From: Pseudobacillus lumedeiriae
GTDB lineage: Bacteria; Bacillota; Bacilli; Bacillales; Domibacillaceae
Direction of reading: 5' to 3'
DNA: 64,000 nucleotides
NCBI RefSeq assembly: GCF_044891285.1
Contig: NZ_JAUIYO010000009.1
Coordinates: forward strand, 32,515-96,514
Shown: positions 33,546 through 41,893 of the stretch, one piece after another
How positions within the stretch are numbered: the first letter of the stretch is position 1
How the letters are laid out: each line of letters opens with the position of its first letter
Position numbers and translations under genes: made by a program
Notes under the pieces: model-generated
Database searches by the model: none
What the model was told of the DNA's origin: nothing
The model's input: only the letters and a program-made list of their open reading frames with translations

Positions 33546-35636
33546 TTAGTTAGCTAATGTTGGTACAGCTTCGTCTGCTTCTTGTTTGTCTTGTTCTTCC
33601 TGCTTTACGAACGACATAATGATATTGCGGTATTCATCGACTTTCACTGTGCAGTAAGGAGGCACAACGATAGTTGAGTCAAGCTGATCAATAATGGCGG
33701 GACCGGCAAATTCAGATAGAACAGGAATTTTCACACGATCGTACACCTTTGTTTCTGTAAATCCGCCTGCTTCTTCAAAGTACACTTCACGTGTTTCTTT
33801 CAGTGCTTCTTCCAGTGTGCCTGACGGTTCTTCTTTATTGAACTGAGGTTTCGCCACTGTACCGATCGCTTCTACACGCAAGCCGTAAATTTCTACGCCT
33901 TTCTCCTCGTCTCTAAAAGCAAATTCACGCTCATGCTCTAAATGGAAACGTTCAACCGCATTGTCAAGAGACTGAAGCGGACGATCTGCAGTGACAGACA
34001 ACGTTCTCCACTGACCGACATAACGCATGTCTATATAGCGGATTAAATTCATGTTTTCCGGTGCAATGCCTTCTTCTTCAAGCAGGCTGATCGCTTCTTT
34101 CTCCATTTCGATAAATTCTTTTTCTACATCTTCTTTCTGGATCTCTTCTACATTCGCTAAGTATGTTTTCGTCACATCGTGGCGGACATCAACAAGCAGA
34201 CAGCCCATCGCAGCCGCAACGCCTGGGTGAGCCGGTACGATCACGTTTGGAATTTCCATTTCTTTTGCCAGTTCTGCTCCGTGAAGCGCCCCTGCTCCAC
34301 CGAATGCAACGAGTGCGAAATCACGCGGGTCATAACCACGGCGGACAGAAATTAAACGAAGGGCATCACACATATTCGCATTAGCTACTTTGATGATTGC
34401 GTCAGCTGCTTCGTTTACGTTGTAATTTAACTTAGAAGCAACTGTTTTTTCGATCGCTTCCAGAGAAGCCTCTCTATCAAGTGTCATTTGGCCGTTAAGA
34501 AGCTTCGTGCCTAATCGGCCGAGCACAACATTGGCATCCGTATTCGTCGGCTCTGTTCCACCACGGCTATAACAAGCAGGGCCTGGTACAGCGCCGGCAC
34601 TTTGCGGACCGTTACGTAAAGAGCCGCCTTCATCAATCCATGACAAGCTTCCGCCGCCGGCTCCGATTGTTAAAATTTCAATGCTCGGGAAGCCGATTGG
34701 ATAACCGTACTCAATGTACCAGTCTTTCGTCACGCGCAGGTCATTGTCATACATTAATGAAATGTCCGTGCTCGTTCCGCCCATATCAAGACCGATTGCG
34801 TTTTTAAAACCACACATGTTAGCAATGTGCTTGCTGGCGATGGCACCGGCAGCAATTCCGGAGCTCGCTAGACGGGCAGCATAGCGTGGAACCGTTTCAG
34901 ATGTCATCACGCCTCCGCCAGAGTGAAGAACGAGAATATCACCGTCATAGCCAATGCCTTTCATTTCTTCTTCCAGCACTTTAATGTATTTACTGATCGT
35001 CGGACCAAGAACGGCGTTCACAATCGTTGTACTCATCCGCTCATGCTCGAAGATTTCTGGAAGTGTATCAGAAGATGTACAAATATAAACGTCTGGCATT
35101 TCTTCTTGTAAAATTTCTTTCACACGCTTTTCATTGTCACCGTTTACATAAGCGTTCATCAAACAAATCGCAATGGATTCCACTTGGCGTCTTTTTAAGA
35201 TTCTTGCCAGCTCGCGTACTTCCTCTTCCTTTACTTCTGTAATCATCTTTCCAGAGTAGTCCACCCGCTCCGTGACTTCAAACCGATCGCGGCGCTTAAT
35301 GTAAGGCTCAGCCACATCATTGTATGCATCCCATAAATCAAGCTTTGTACCGCGGCGAATTTCTGTTACGTCACGGAAACCTTTCGTCGTTACGAGTGCT
35401 GCTTTTGGCAGCTTTCTCTCGATTAATGCGTTTGTTCCTACTGTCGTTCCATGAGAGAACATTGCAATTTGATCGCCTGTCAGCTTCGCTTTTGCAATCC
35501 CGTTCATCATTCCTTTTTCCGGATTAGACGGTGTGGAAGATGTTTTCGTTACATAGATTTCCCCCGTTTTCTCATCAAACACAAACACATCCGTAAACGT
35601 TCCTCCAACATCAACAGCTACATGATATTTACTCAC
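33546..35636 (-). CDS. HyuA-type subunit (hydantoinase A/oxoprolinase family)
   Basis: A 696-residue ASKHA-type ATPase subunit. The N-terminus has the phosphate loop VAVDVGGTFTDVFVFDE, and the second half has GLDMGGTSTDISLM and TIGAGGGSLSWIDEGG. HyuA phosphorylates the carbonyl of the cyclic substrate so HyuB can act. It starts at a GTG with a GGGGG site. A 142-bp gap separates it from pxpC, larger than elsewhere in the operon, with an orphan GGAGGTGG in it. Length fits the single-subunit HyuA class. Confidence 0.88.
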   Translation of the reverse strand: MSKYHVAVDVGGTFTDVFVFDEKTGEIYVTKTSSTPSNPEKGMMNGIAKAKLTGDQIAMFSHGTTVGTNALIERKLPKAALVTTKGFRDVTEIRRGTKLDLWDAYNDVAEPYIKRRDRFEVTERVDYSGKMITEVKEEEVRELARILKRRQVESIAICLMNAYVNGDNEKRVKEILQEEMPDVYICTSSDTLPEIFEHERMSTTIVNAVLGPTISKYIKVLEEEMKGIGYDGDILVLHSGGGVMTSETVPRYAARLASSGIAAGAIASKHIANMCGFKNAIGLDMGGTSTDISLMYDNDLRVTKDWYIEYGYPIGFPSIEILTIGAGGGSLSWIDEGGSLRNGPQSAGAVPGPACYSRGGTEPTNTDANVVLGRLGTKLLNGQMTLDREASLEAIEKTVASKLNYNVNEAADAIIKVANANMCDALRLISVRRGYDPRDFALVAFGGAGALHGAELAKEMEIPNVIVPAHPGVAAAMGCLLVDVRHDVTKTYLANVEEIQKEDVEKEFIEMEKEAISLLEEEGIAPENMNLIRYIDMRYVGQWRTLSVTADRPLQSLDNAVERFHLEHEREFAFRDEEKGVEIYGLRVEAIGTVAKPQFNKEEPSGTLEEALKETREVYFEEAGGFTETKVYDRVKIPVLSEFAGPAIIDQLDSTIVVPPYCTVKVDEYRNIIMSFVKQEEQDKQEADEAVPTLAN

Positions 35637-35778
35637 TTGATCGCCCCCAGTGTTTTATTTTTAACATTTTGATGCTTTGTAAAATTTTAACGTGCCTTCT
35701 ATTGCGTGTTTCTGACACCACCTCCTAAAGGTAAAAAGACCGAATATTCCGAATAATATCCATGCAGCAAGCTTGCCG

Positions 35779-36759
35779 CTATGCTTGCTGCACCATACTT
35801 TTTACTGCTTCAATGAGCTGTTCTTTTTCCCGGCGCAGTCTAAAAGCCTGCTCGACTGTCACAGCATGAAATCGGACGGTAGACTGCGGCTTTGCCTGCG
35901 CGAGTATACTTAAATCTGGACTGATCACGGTACCGGTTGTGACGAAACCGCCGCCTCCTGTCCCATCGTTCAGCAAAATAATTAATTCTTCTTCATTTGG
36001 CACGATGACACCGCCAATCGGATATGGGATGTCAACGATGTTGCTTGGGCTGTTTCCTGAGCCGAATGGCGCAGCTTCTTCCGTGTAGCGGACACGCCCC
36101 CCGTGCAGACGGTAAGCGACACGGTTAGACTGTGCATGGACGGTCCATTCTTTATTTAACAGACCGGTTAATCCTTCATCACTAATCCGGCTGGTTGAAA
36201 TGCCTAATACAAGATGAAGATCGAGTTCCCGTGAAAAGACAGGGAGCGCTTCTTCCGGCAGACATTTTCCTACTTGGCGCAATACACCCGGAAGCGGTTC
36301 ATTGAGCGGAAGTTGATCACCCTTTAGCAGCATCCGTCCAAGCACCCCAGGAAACTCGCTCGCAAAGCAGGCAGAGCGGCTGCCAAGCGTTTCGGGTGTA
36401 GCCAGACCGCCAGAGACGAGTAGATAAGTAAAAACCCCTTCTCGAATTTTCCCAACTGTCAGCACATCCCCTGGCGAAACGGCCGTCGGCTGCCACAGCG
36501 GCATCTCTTCTCCATTTAATGCCGCTTCCGCCGGTGCACCGGTCAGCACGATCACGGTTTTTTTCTGAAATTGGATGACCGGTCCACTGATCATCATTTC
36601 CAGTCCCGCATAGTGAGCCGGATTACCAAGCAGCGTATTTCCTAATAAAAAGGAATATTTGTCTGCAGCACCCGATGGAGGAACGCCCATATGATAATAA
36701 CCAAAACGGCCGGTGTCTTGAATCGTTGTTTTTAGTCCTGGTTCAACGATGTGCAGCAT
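35779..36759 (-). CDS. PxpC/KipA-like carboxyltransferase-domain protein
   Basis: A 326-residue AHS2 (allophanate hydrolase subunit 2) family protein. Typical blocks are GLKTTIQDTGRFGYYHMGVPPSGAAD at the start, LTGAPAEAALNG, and NDGTGGGGFVTTGTV near the end. Together with PxpB-type proteins, PxpC forms part of the bacterial 5-oxoprolinase PxpABC, or acts with KipI. It begins 3 bp after pxpB. No PxpA (LamB/YcsF) gene is present, so the normal three-part enzyme cannot be made from this cluster alone. Confidence 0.86.
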   Translation of the reverse strand: MLHIVEPGLKTTIQDTGRFGYYHMGVPPSGAADKYSFLLGNTLLGNPAHYAGLEMMISGPVIQFQKKTVIVLTGAPAEAALNGEEMPLWQPTAVSPGDVLTVGKIREGVFTYLLVSGGLATPETLGSRSACFASEFPGVLGRMLLKGDQLPLNEPLPGVLRQVGKCLPEEALPVFSRELDLHLVLGISTSRISDEGLTGLLNKEWTVHAQSNRVAYRLHGGRVRYTEEAAPFGSGNSPSNIVDIPYPIGGVIVPNEEELIILLNDGTGGGGFVTTGTVISPDLSILAQAKPQSTVRFHAVTVEQAFRLRREKEQLIEAVKSMVQQA

Positions 36760-36762
36760 AGT

Positions 36763-37647
36763 CTAAAACCCCTCCATCAGCTGGCGAATATATTCGCTTC
36801 CTTGTTCGTCATACTGTTCAGCAGAAAATTGAATCGGCTTTACCTTATACTCATATGTGCGCTTTTGAACCTCTTCGCGAATGTTGTAATACTCCGCTTC
36901 TGTCACGGGCCGGTATTTCCACAAATCACCTGGCTTAGCAAGGAAAATGGAATCACGGAAGATGGACAGCGTTTGATTTAGATTGTAGACTGGCACAGCT
37001 GATATCCCGATCAGCTGATAGCTTCCAGTCGATGCTGTCGGATAGACGACCGTAAATGCACCGCCCAACCCCAATGCCTCCCTTGGCGTATGTGCCCGCG
37101 GACTCTTATATTTTGGTGCTTGAATAATTTTGTCCTGCGGTGCTCCGAGAGGAAATCCCCATGCCATGCCCGGCTGAAATCCAAGTGATGTAATAAAGTA
37201 CGGCCACGATGAGTGGGCAGAAATAAATGTATCTTTATCACTGAATCCATTTTGTTTCATCACATACGTAAAGTCATTTCCGCCTGCTTCCGGCTGCTGA
37301 TGCTGATACTTTTCCGTCGTCTTTTTCGTGATCGTGTCATCGTACCAGACAGGAATCTCAATGATCCGGCTGCTGAAATGAAGCTCCGAACGATCACTTT
37401 TTTGCTGATCAATTTCCTGCAGATAGTCTAGTAAATGATGAGAAGAGATCACATTCGGATCATAGCGGATTAAATACGACGCGTTACTCGGATAAATTTC
37501 AACCATCCCTGGAATGTTCCGTTTTCTTAGCTCATTCGTGATGGAAATGACTTTAAAATTACTTTCAATTCTCATCTCTTTTGAAATTTCCGCATAAATG
37601 TATTCATCTCCGCAAAAATCGAACCTTGTTTCTGGGAAAATTAACAT
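36763..37647 (-). CDS. PxpB/KipI-like carboxyltransferase-domain protein
   Basis: A 294-residue AHS1 family protein, longer than typical PxpB (about 220-250). The core has IIEIPVWYDD, a HSSWPYFITSLGFQPGMAWGFPLG block (the family FxPGFPYL-like region, here altered) and SPRAHTPREALGLGGAFTVVYPTASTGSYQLIG. The altered block suggests a different substrate from ordinary 5-oxoprolinase. A GGAGAG site precedes ATG. It follows the sigma-54 regulator by 13 bp and is adjacent to pxpC, so the pair acts together. Confidence 0.82.
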   Translation of the reverse strand: MLIFPETRFDFCGDEYIYAEISKEMRIESNFKVISITNELRKRNIPGMVEIYPSNASYLIRYDPNVISSHHLLDYLQEIDQQKSDRSELHFSSRIIEIPVWYDDTITKKTTEKYQHQQPEAGGNDFTYVMKQNGFSDKDTFISAHSSWPYFITSLGFQPGMAWGFPLGAPQDKIIQAPKYKSPRAHTPREALGLGGAFTVVYPTASTGSYQLIGISAVPVYNLNQTLSIFRDSIFLAKPGDLWKYRPVTEAEYYNIREEVQKRTYEYKVKPIQFSAEQYDEQGSEYIRQLMEGF

Positions 37648-37660
37648 GTGGACCTCTCCT

Positions 37661-39691
37661 TCATTTCGACACCTTGCTCATTCTTCGGCTGATCGTCGAT
37701 GCACTCACTCCGAGTACATCAGATGCTTTAGCTGCTGTTTTGTATTTGCTGAGAGCCATTCGGATTAACTGAGTCTCCACTTCTTCAACCGCTTCCCTTA
37801 GCGGCATCATTCCACGGACAGTTAAGTAGCCTGTTTCTTCTGTTTCTGTATCCCAGACAGCCCGGAACACATCATCTTCAGTGATCATTTCCTGTTGACC
37901 GACTACAACAAGACGCTCCATCACATTTTGCAATTCTCTAATATTCCCCGGCCACCGGTAGCTTTCCAATAACTGCAGCCCTTCTCTTGAAAGCTTCTTT
38001 TCCTTGTTATATGTTTCATTCAATTTTTCCAGAAAAGAAAGTGCAAGCAGTGCAATGTCCTCTTTTCGTTTTCTGAGCGGCGGGATTTGCAGCGGAATGA
38101 CGTGCAGCCGGTAAAACAAGTCTTCACGGAACGTTTGAGCAGCAACCATCTTTCGCAAGTTTCTATTCGTTGCAGCGAGCACCCGCACATTGACTTTGAT
38201 CGGAGTCAGTCCGCCAATGCGGACGACTTCACGCTCCTGCAGCACCCGCAGCAGCTTCACTTGCATATGGAGCGGCATCTCCGAGATTTCATCAAGAAAA
38301 ATCGTCCCTCCATCTGCTGCTTCAAACAATCCTTTCTTCTTTTCTGATGCACTTGTAAAGGCGCCTTTTTCATGCCCAAATAATTCACTTTCCAGTAAGT
38401 TTTCTGGGATAGCCCCGCAGTTAATCGTGACAAAGGGTGCCTGTGAACGCCGGCTGTATGCGTGAATATTGCTGGCAATCACTTCTTTCCCGGATCCCGA
38501 TTCCCCGCTGATTAACACGGTTGACTCTGTGGCCGCTACTTCCTTGAGCTTTTCAACGAGCTCCGTCATCACTGATGACCGGTACACTAAGTTTTTAGTG
38601 AAGTCTGGCATTACTTGATGTTCACTCTCTGCCTGCGGCTTCTGCGCATAACCCTCGATACTTACATCACGGGAAAGGACAATAATTTTCTCTAATTTTC
38701 CCTTTTTAATGATCGGGGCAGCCGTCGATAAGATTTTCACGCCTTGACGGCTGCTTTGTGCAAGGCTGACCCGCTGCCGCTCCTTTAAACAAAGATCAAC
38801 AATGTTTGGTTCGAACAGTCCCTTCGCCTCGAGTTCGTAGAGGTTTTGCCCGATCAAGTCTTCTTTCAAATATGGCTGCCAAAAGCTGGCCAAAAAGGTA
38901 CCAGCTATACTCGATATTTCTCCAGATGGCTGAATCACCATAATCTGCTCATTAGAAGCTGTATGAATCGCTTGAAGTTCTTCCGTGAGTTCACGGACAA
39001 ACTCTAGCTCACTCACAGCCTTTTCCAAATGCTCCTGCAAGTAAAAGATGTGGACGATTCCACCCACTTGGCCTTCATGGTACACAGGAGAAAAGTGCCC
39101 CGCCATTTTTTTAAAGTTAAAGGAACTATTTACACCAAACTTTTTGTCACCAGCTAGAATGTCTTCCATCTTCACATCAGCGGCAAGAAGCTTTTGATAG
39201 TTTCTTCCCGTAAGGATGGAACGGGGCATTCCTAAAATTTGGCCGGCTGTTTCATTCATAAAATCGACTTCAAACTGCTGATTCGTCGTGACAATACCGA
39301 TTTCAGCACTATCTAAACTATGATTTAACGAATCAAGCTGCAGCTGGGCAAGATGTGCTTTTGCTTCTTGGATTGTAATGTAGCCCACTGCTTCGCCCTG
39401 CTCATTCACACCGACAACAATGTGGCAGTTATGGCAAAATTCCACCCATCCGGAGGCCCGGACGAGCAGCAGGTCTTTTTCATAATCAATGGACTGATTC
39501 AACGAAGGAGCCCCATTCACTTGTCTTAACAAAGCAGCAAGTGTAAGGTAGCCGACAAGCTTTCCTTGTTCATAAACAAATGCTGTCTGACCCACTTCCC
39601 GGGTAAGCAGATCAATGACTTCTTGAACCGTCGCCTCACTCGACACTGCTGGAGGCAAAGGCAATAAAATCTCTTGCCATTTCCATTTCAT
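37661..39691 (-). CDS. Sigma-54-dependent transcriptional activator with CBS and PAS domains
   Basis: A 676-residue enhancer-binding protein. Residues 10-120 resemble a CBS pair, about 125-225 and 240-345 are PAS-like sensors, 370-600 is the AAA+ domain (Walker A GESGSGKE at about 396-403, Walker B GGTIFLDE) and the C-terminus is a Fis-type helix-turn-helix (KASDVLGVSASTISRRMSK). The sigma-54 contact loop reads GAFTSA instead of GAFTGA. The ATG at 39691 is used; a GTG two codons earlier lies closer to the AAAGGGG site. It heads the pxp-hyu operon and is preceded by its own -24/-12 promoter. Confidence 0.92.
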   Translation of the reverse strand: MKWKWQEILLPLPPAVSSEATVQEVIDLLTREVGQTAFVYEQGKLVGYLTLAALLRQVNGAPSLNQSIDYEKDLLLVRASGWVEFCHNCHIVVGVNEQGEAVGYITIQEAKAHLAQLQLDSLNHSLDSAEIGIVTTNQQFEVDFMNETAGQILGMPRSILTGRNYQKLLAADVKMEDILAGDKKFGVNSSFNFKKMAGHFSPVYHEGQVGGIVHIFYLQEHLEKAVSELEFVRELTEELQAIHTASNEQIMVIQPSGEISSIAGTFLASFWQPYLKEDLIGQNLYELEAKGLFEPNIVDLCLKERQRVSLAQSSRQGVKILSTAAPIIKKGKLEKIIVLSRDVSIEGYAQKPQAESEHQVMPDFTKNLVYRSSVMTELVEKLKEVAATESTVLISGESGSGKEVIASNIHAYSRRSQAPFVTINCGAIPENLLESELFGHEKGAFTSASEKKKGLFEAADGGTIFLDEISEMPLHMQVKLLRVLQEREVVRIGGLTPIKVNVRVLAATNRNLRKMVAAQTFREDLFYRLHVIPLQIPPLRKRKEDIALLALSFLEKLNETYNKEKKLSREGLQLLESYRWPGNIRELQNVMERLVVVGQQEMITEDDVFRAVWDTETEETGYLTVRGMMPLREAVEEVETQLIRMALSKYKTAAKASDVLGVSASTISRRMSKVSK

Positions 39692-39765
39692 GTTCACTTA
39701 TCCCCTTTCGAGCGTATCGCAGGGAAAAGAAAAAAACGTCTGTCTGGTAAACCACTGAAAACGCA

Positions 39766-39779
39766 TGAATACGTTTACA
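39766..39779 (+). promoter_or_regulatory. cre-like site at the start of the sigma-54 operon
   Basis: TGAATACGTTTACA matches the CcpA consensus TGWAANCGNTNWCA at all but one position. It covers about +4 to +17 of the transcript expected from the -24/-12 promoter, a location suited to blocking initiation or elongation. Confidence 0.5.
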
Positions 39780-39793
39780 TTTGTTTTTATATA

Positions 39794-39809
39794 AGCAAGT
39801 ACCGTGCCA
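39794..39809 (-). promoter_or_regulatory. Sigma-54 (-24/-12) promoter of the regulator-pxp-hyu operon
   Basis: The minus strand reads TGGCACGGTACTTGCT, a full match to TGGCAC-N5-TTGCW, with GG and GC ten bases apart. Transcription should start near 39782, about 90 bases before the regulator start. No other promoter-like signal is needed to explain the operon. Confidence 0.88.
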
Positions 39810-39936
39810 AACAGTTAGAATCGGTCGAAAAAATATAAAATTCAGAAAAAATTCGCTATTTAGTCACTATTTATCCAATTCTCTTTTTCCCCTATTCACA
39901 ACATGATTCGACACTTGTGAAACAAAAACCTTTTCA

Positions 39937-39978
39937 AATCTTGCAAAAATGCAAGTAATCTTTCATTTTTGCAAGATT
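39937..39978. promoter_or_regulatory. Candidate upstream activating site: 15-bp inverted repeat
   Basis: Perfect arms AATCTTGCAAAAATG and CATTTTTGCAAGATT with a 12-base spacer, centred about 150 bases upstream of the -24/-12 promoter. That is where enhancer-binding proteins usually dock. It could instead be a weak hairpin, but no T-run follows on the minus strand and a better terminator lies just beside it. Confidence 0.65.
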
Positions 39979-40001
39979 CTTTATTTCTTAAAAGCAAAAA
40001 A

Positions 40002-40043
40002 AGAACCGCTCCTTGCCGTTTTGAAACAGCAAAGAACAGTTCT
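40002..40043 (-). terminator. Terminator downstream of glycerate kinase
   Basis: AGAACCGCTCCTTGC pairs with GCAAAGAACAGTTCT using several G-U pairs; on the minus strand TTTTTTTGC follows. It lies about 105 bases after the kinase stop. Confidence 0.75.
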
Positions 40044-40062
40044 CTCTTTATTCTATAGATTT

Positions 40063-40130
40063 GTTACACTCCTCTGTTAATCCCCCGTGCAAACGCTTAC
40101 TTTCCGCTCCAATCAACACTAGTCATTAAC
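40063..40130. repeat. Degenerate copy of the GC-rich palindromic repeat
   Basis: CTCTGTTAATCCCCCGTGC, then CTTACTTTCCGCTCCAATCAAC, matches the ends of the full repeat (10906-11040) with the middle lost. Confidence 0.5.
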
Positions 40131-40147
40131 ATGACTTTTTCTATATG

Positions 40148-41290
40148 TTATTTATTCAGTGTGTACAGCCTGAAAAGCTGTTCAGTTGTTTTTCTCGTCT
40201 GATACACCGCGACCTCAGGCTGCATCGCTTGCTTCGGGGATAGACAGTCCGTTTGAATAGAGAAAATACCGTCGAAATAAGAATGGAGTGCCTCTATTTC
40301 TGTTCCAAGCCGGCCTGCAATGGCAATGACCGGTTTCCTATGCAGTTTTGCAAGTTTCGCTACACCGACCGGTACTTTTCCAAACAAACTTTGTCCATCT
40401 AAGCTGCCTTCCCCCGTTATGACGAAGTCGGCCCATTTCACATGATTCTCCAAACCAGTCAGTTGGATCACCATGTCAATTCCTGATATTGTCTCACCCC
40501 TAAGCGCTGCAGCGACCGCACCGCCAAGACCGCCTGCCGCTCCGCTTCCTTTCACTCCCTGCACGTCTACATTGTACATTTCCTCATACAGCCGAGCGGC
40601 TTTTCGCAGTGCTTGATCAAGCAAGACGACTTCCTTTTCATCTGCTCCTTTTTGTGGAGCAAATACGAATGCCGCCCCCTCACTCCCGTAAAACGGATTC
40701 ACCACGTCACTCGCCGCTAAAAAACGGGTTTGGCGAATAGCTGGATGAATCTGTTCATCGGACATTGATTCAATAGGCAGCAGCGGATTGCCTGACGGAC
40801 TTATTTCATTTCTGCAACGATCGAATAATTTCCAGCCGAGCGCTTGCAGCATACCCAGCCCACCATCGTTCGACGCACTTCCGCCAAGAGAAATAATAAC
40901 CTGTCGAAAACCATCATCCAATGCCGCTTTAATTTGTTCACCGAGTCCGTACGTATTTGCCTTCACCGCCGAGCGTTCGTCATCCATTAATAATGTCAGG
41001 CCGCTGCTCTTTGCACACTCAACTAGGGCAGTTGGTTTCCCTTCATATTCCATGACAAGATAAGAGATTTCAATCGGGCGCATGAGCGGGTCATGAACGG
41101 AAGCCGGTTGAAGCCGGGACGTTTCATTTTCAGCTAGGGCCGCGATTGTTCCTTCTCCTCCATCAGCCATCGGTACAACTTTCACTTGTGCATGCGGCAC
41201 CGCTTTTTTTATCCCTTCAGCTATCGCTCGTCCGGCCTCTGCTGCTGTGAGCGATCCTTTAAATGAATCCGGTGCAATTAAAATGTTCAC
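40148..41290 (-). CDS. Glycerate kinase
   Basis: A 380-residue glycerate kinase of the GK-I (GarK/GlxK) family, phosphorylating D-glycerate with ATP. It begins MNILIAPDSFKGSLTAAEAG, the family hallmark, and has VPMADGGEGTIAAL, ISLGGSASNDGGLGMLQALG and FVITGEGSLDGQSLFGKVP. The GTG at 41290 gives the standard N-terminus with GGGGGA six bases before; an ATG 18 bases upstream is rejected. It is a single gene; nothing around it shows which glycerate source it serves. Confidence 0.9.
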   Translation of the reverse strand: MNILIAPDSFKGSLTAAEAGRAIAEGIKKAVPHAQVKVVPMADGGEGTIAALAENETSRLQPASVHDPLMRPIEISYLVMEYEGKPTALVECAKSSGLTLLMDDERSAVKANTYGLGEQIKAALDDGFRQVIISLGGSASNDGGLGMLQALGWKLFDRCRNEISPSGNPLLPIESMSDEQIHPAIRQTRFLAASDVVNPFYGSEGAAFVFAPQKGADEKEVVLLDQALRKAARLYEEMYNVDVQGVKGSGAAGGLGGAVAAALRGETISGIDMVIQLTGLENHVKWADFVITGEGSLDGQSLFGKVPVGVAKLAKLHRKPVIAIAGRLGTEIEALHSYFDGIFSIQTDCLSPKQAMQPEVAVYQTRKTTEQLFRLYTLNK

Positions 41291-41439
41291 TGGCATCCCC
41301 CATTCCATTTGAGCTGACTGATTGAATCATTCTTTCATCAAACTTATAAATCCCGCCGTCCGGCTTGTATTTCTCCATTTCTGGTCAGCATCTTCCTAAA
41401 CCCAGCCCGTATCTCTTTATTTTGCAGCGATGTTCGTTG

Positions 41440-41721
41440 TTATCTTCCTCTAAATGCGTTCGAAATTAGAATAAGCGCTGTAACGATGTGCATGCACATC
41501 CCGACAATAGGAATCCAGCCAATCACTGAAGTAACGATACCAAAAATACTGCCAGTCACGCTTCTGCCGGCGTTCAACGCAAGCAGCAAAGTAATGACAT
41601 GCAGAACGGCCATAAACCCAAGAGGCGCCCACGCATGCCCGATGATGATAGCCCCGCCGATAATCGGTATACCGAGAACACCCTCCATGCCGCCAGTGAT
41701 CCATTTCATTGCGTTAGTCAT
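41440..41721 (-). CDS. Small membrane protein of unknown function
   Basis: A 93-residue hydrophobic protein with about three membrane helices (residues 12-32, 35-50 and 56-88), rich in Gly and Ile, and ending in a short basic tail NAFRGR. A GGGAG site lies eight bases before the ATG, which supports a real gene. I do not recognise a family. It is a single gene between the glycerate kinase and the MFS transporter. Confidence 0.65.
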   Translation of the reverse strand: MTNAMKWITGGMEGVLGIPIIGGAIIIGHAWAPLGFMAVLHVITLLLALNAGRSVTGSIFGIVTSVIGWIPIVGMCMHIVTALILISNAFRGR

Positions 41722-41893
41722 GATCTAGTCTCCCTTTCTTAAATAACCCATTCTCTTCCTGATTTACGAACAGCCAATGAAAAAGGTTTCACCTTCTCTG
41801 CTTTTTTCCAAAAATCTACTCTCAATGACAAGACCCATTTTCTTGTATATAATAATGGATTGCTAAAACTAAAAAATAGTGAGGTTTTTATTT

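Noticed and set aside
31571..35636. Acetone carboxylase reading for the HyuA/HyuB pair
   Set aside because: The small gamma subunit gene typical of acetone carboxylase is missing and the neighbours are PxpB/PxpC-type.
35637..35725. 30-codon frame after an AGGAGGTGG in the pxpC-hyuA gap
   Set aside because: The GTG lies almost on the ribosome site and the peptide runs into the hyuA start; a leader peptide cannot be excluded but is not supported.
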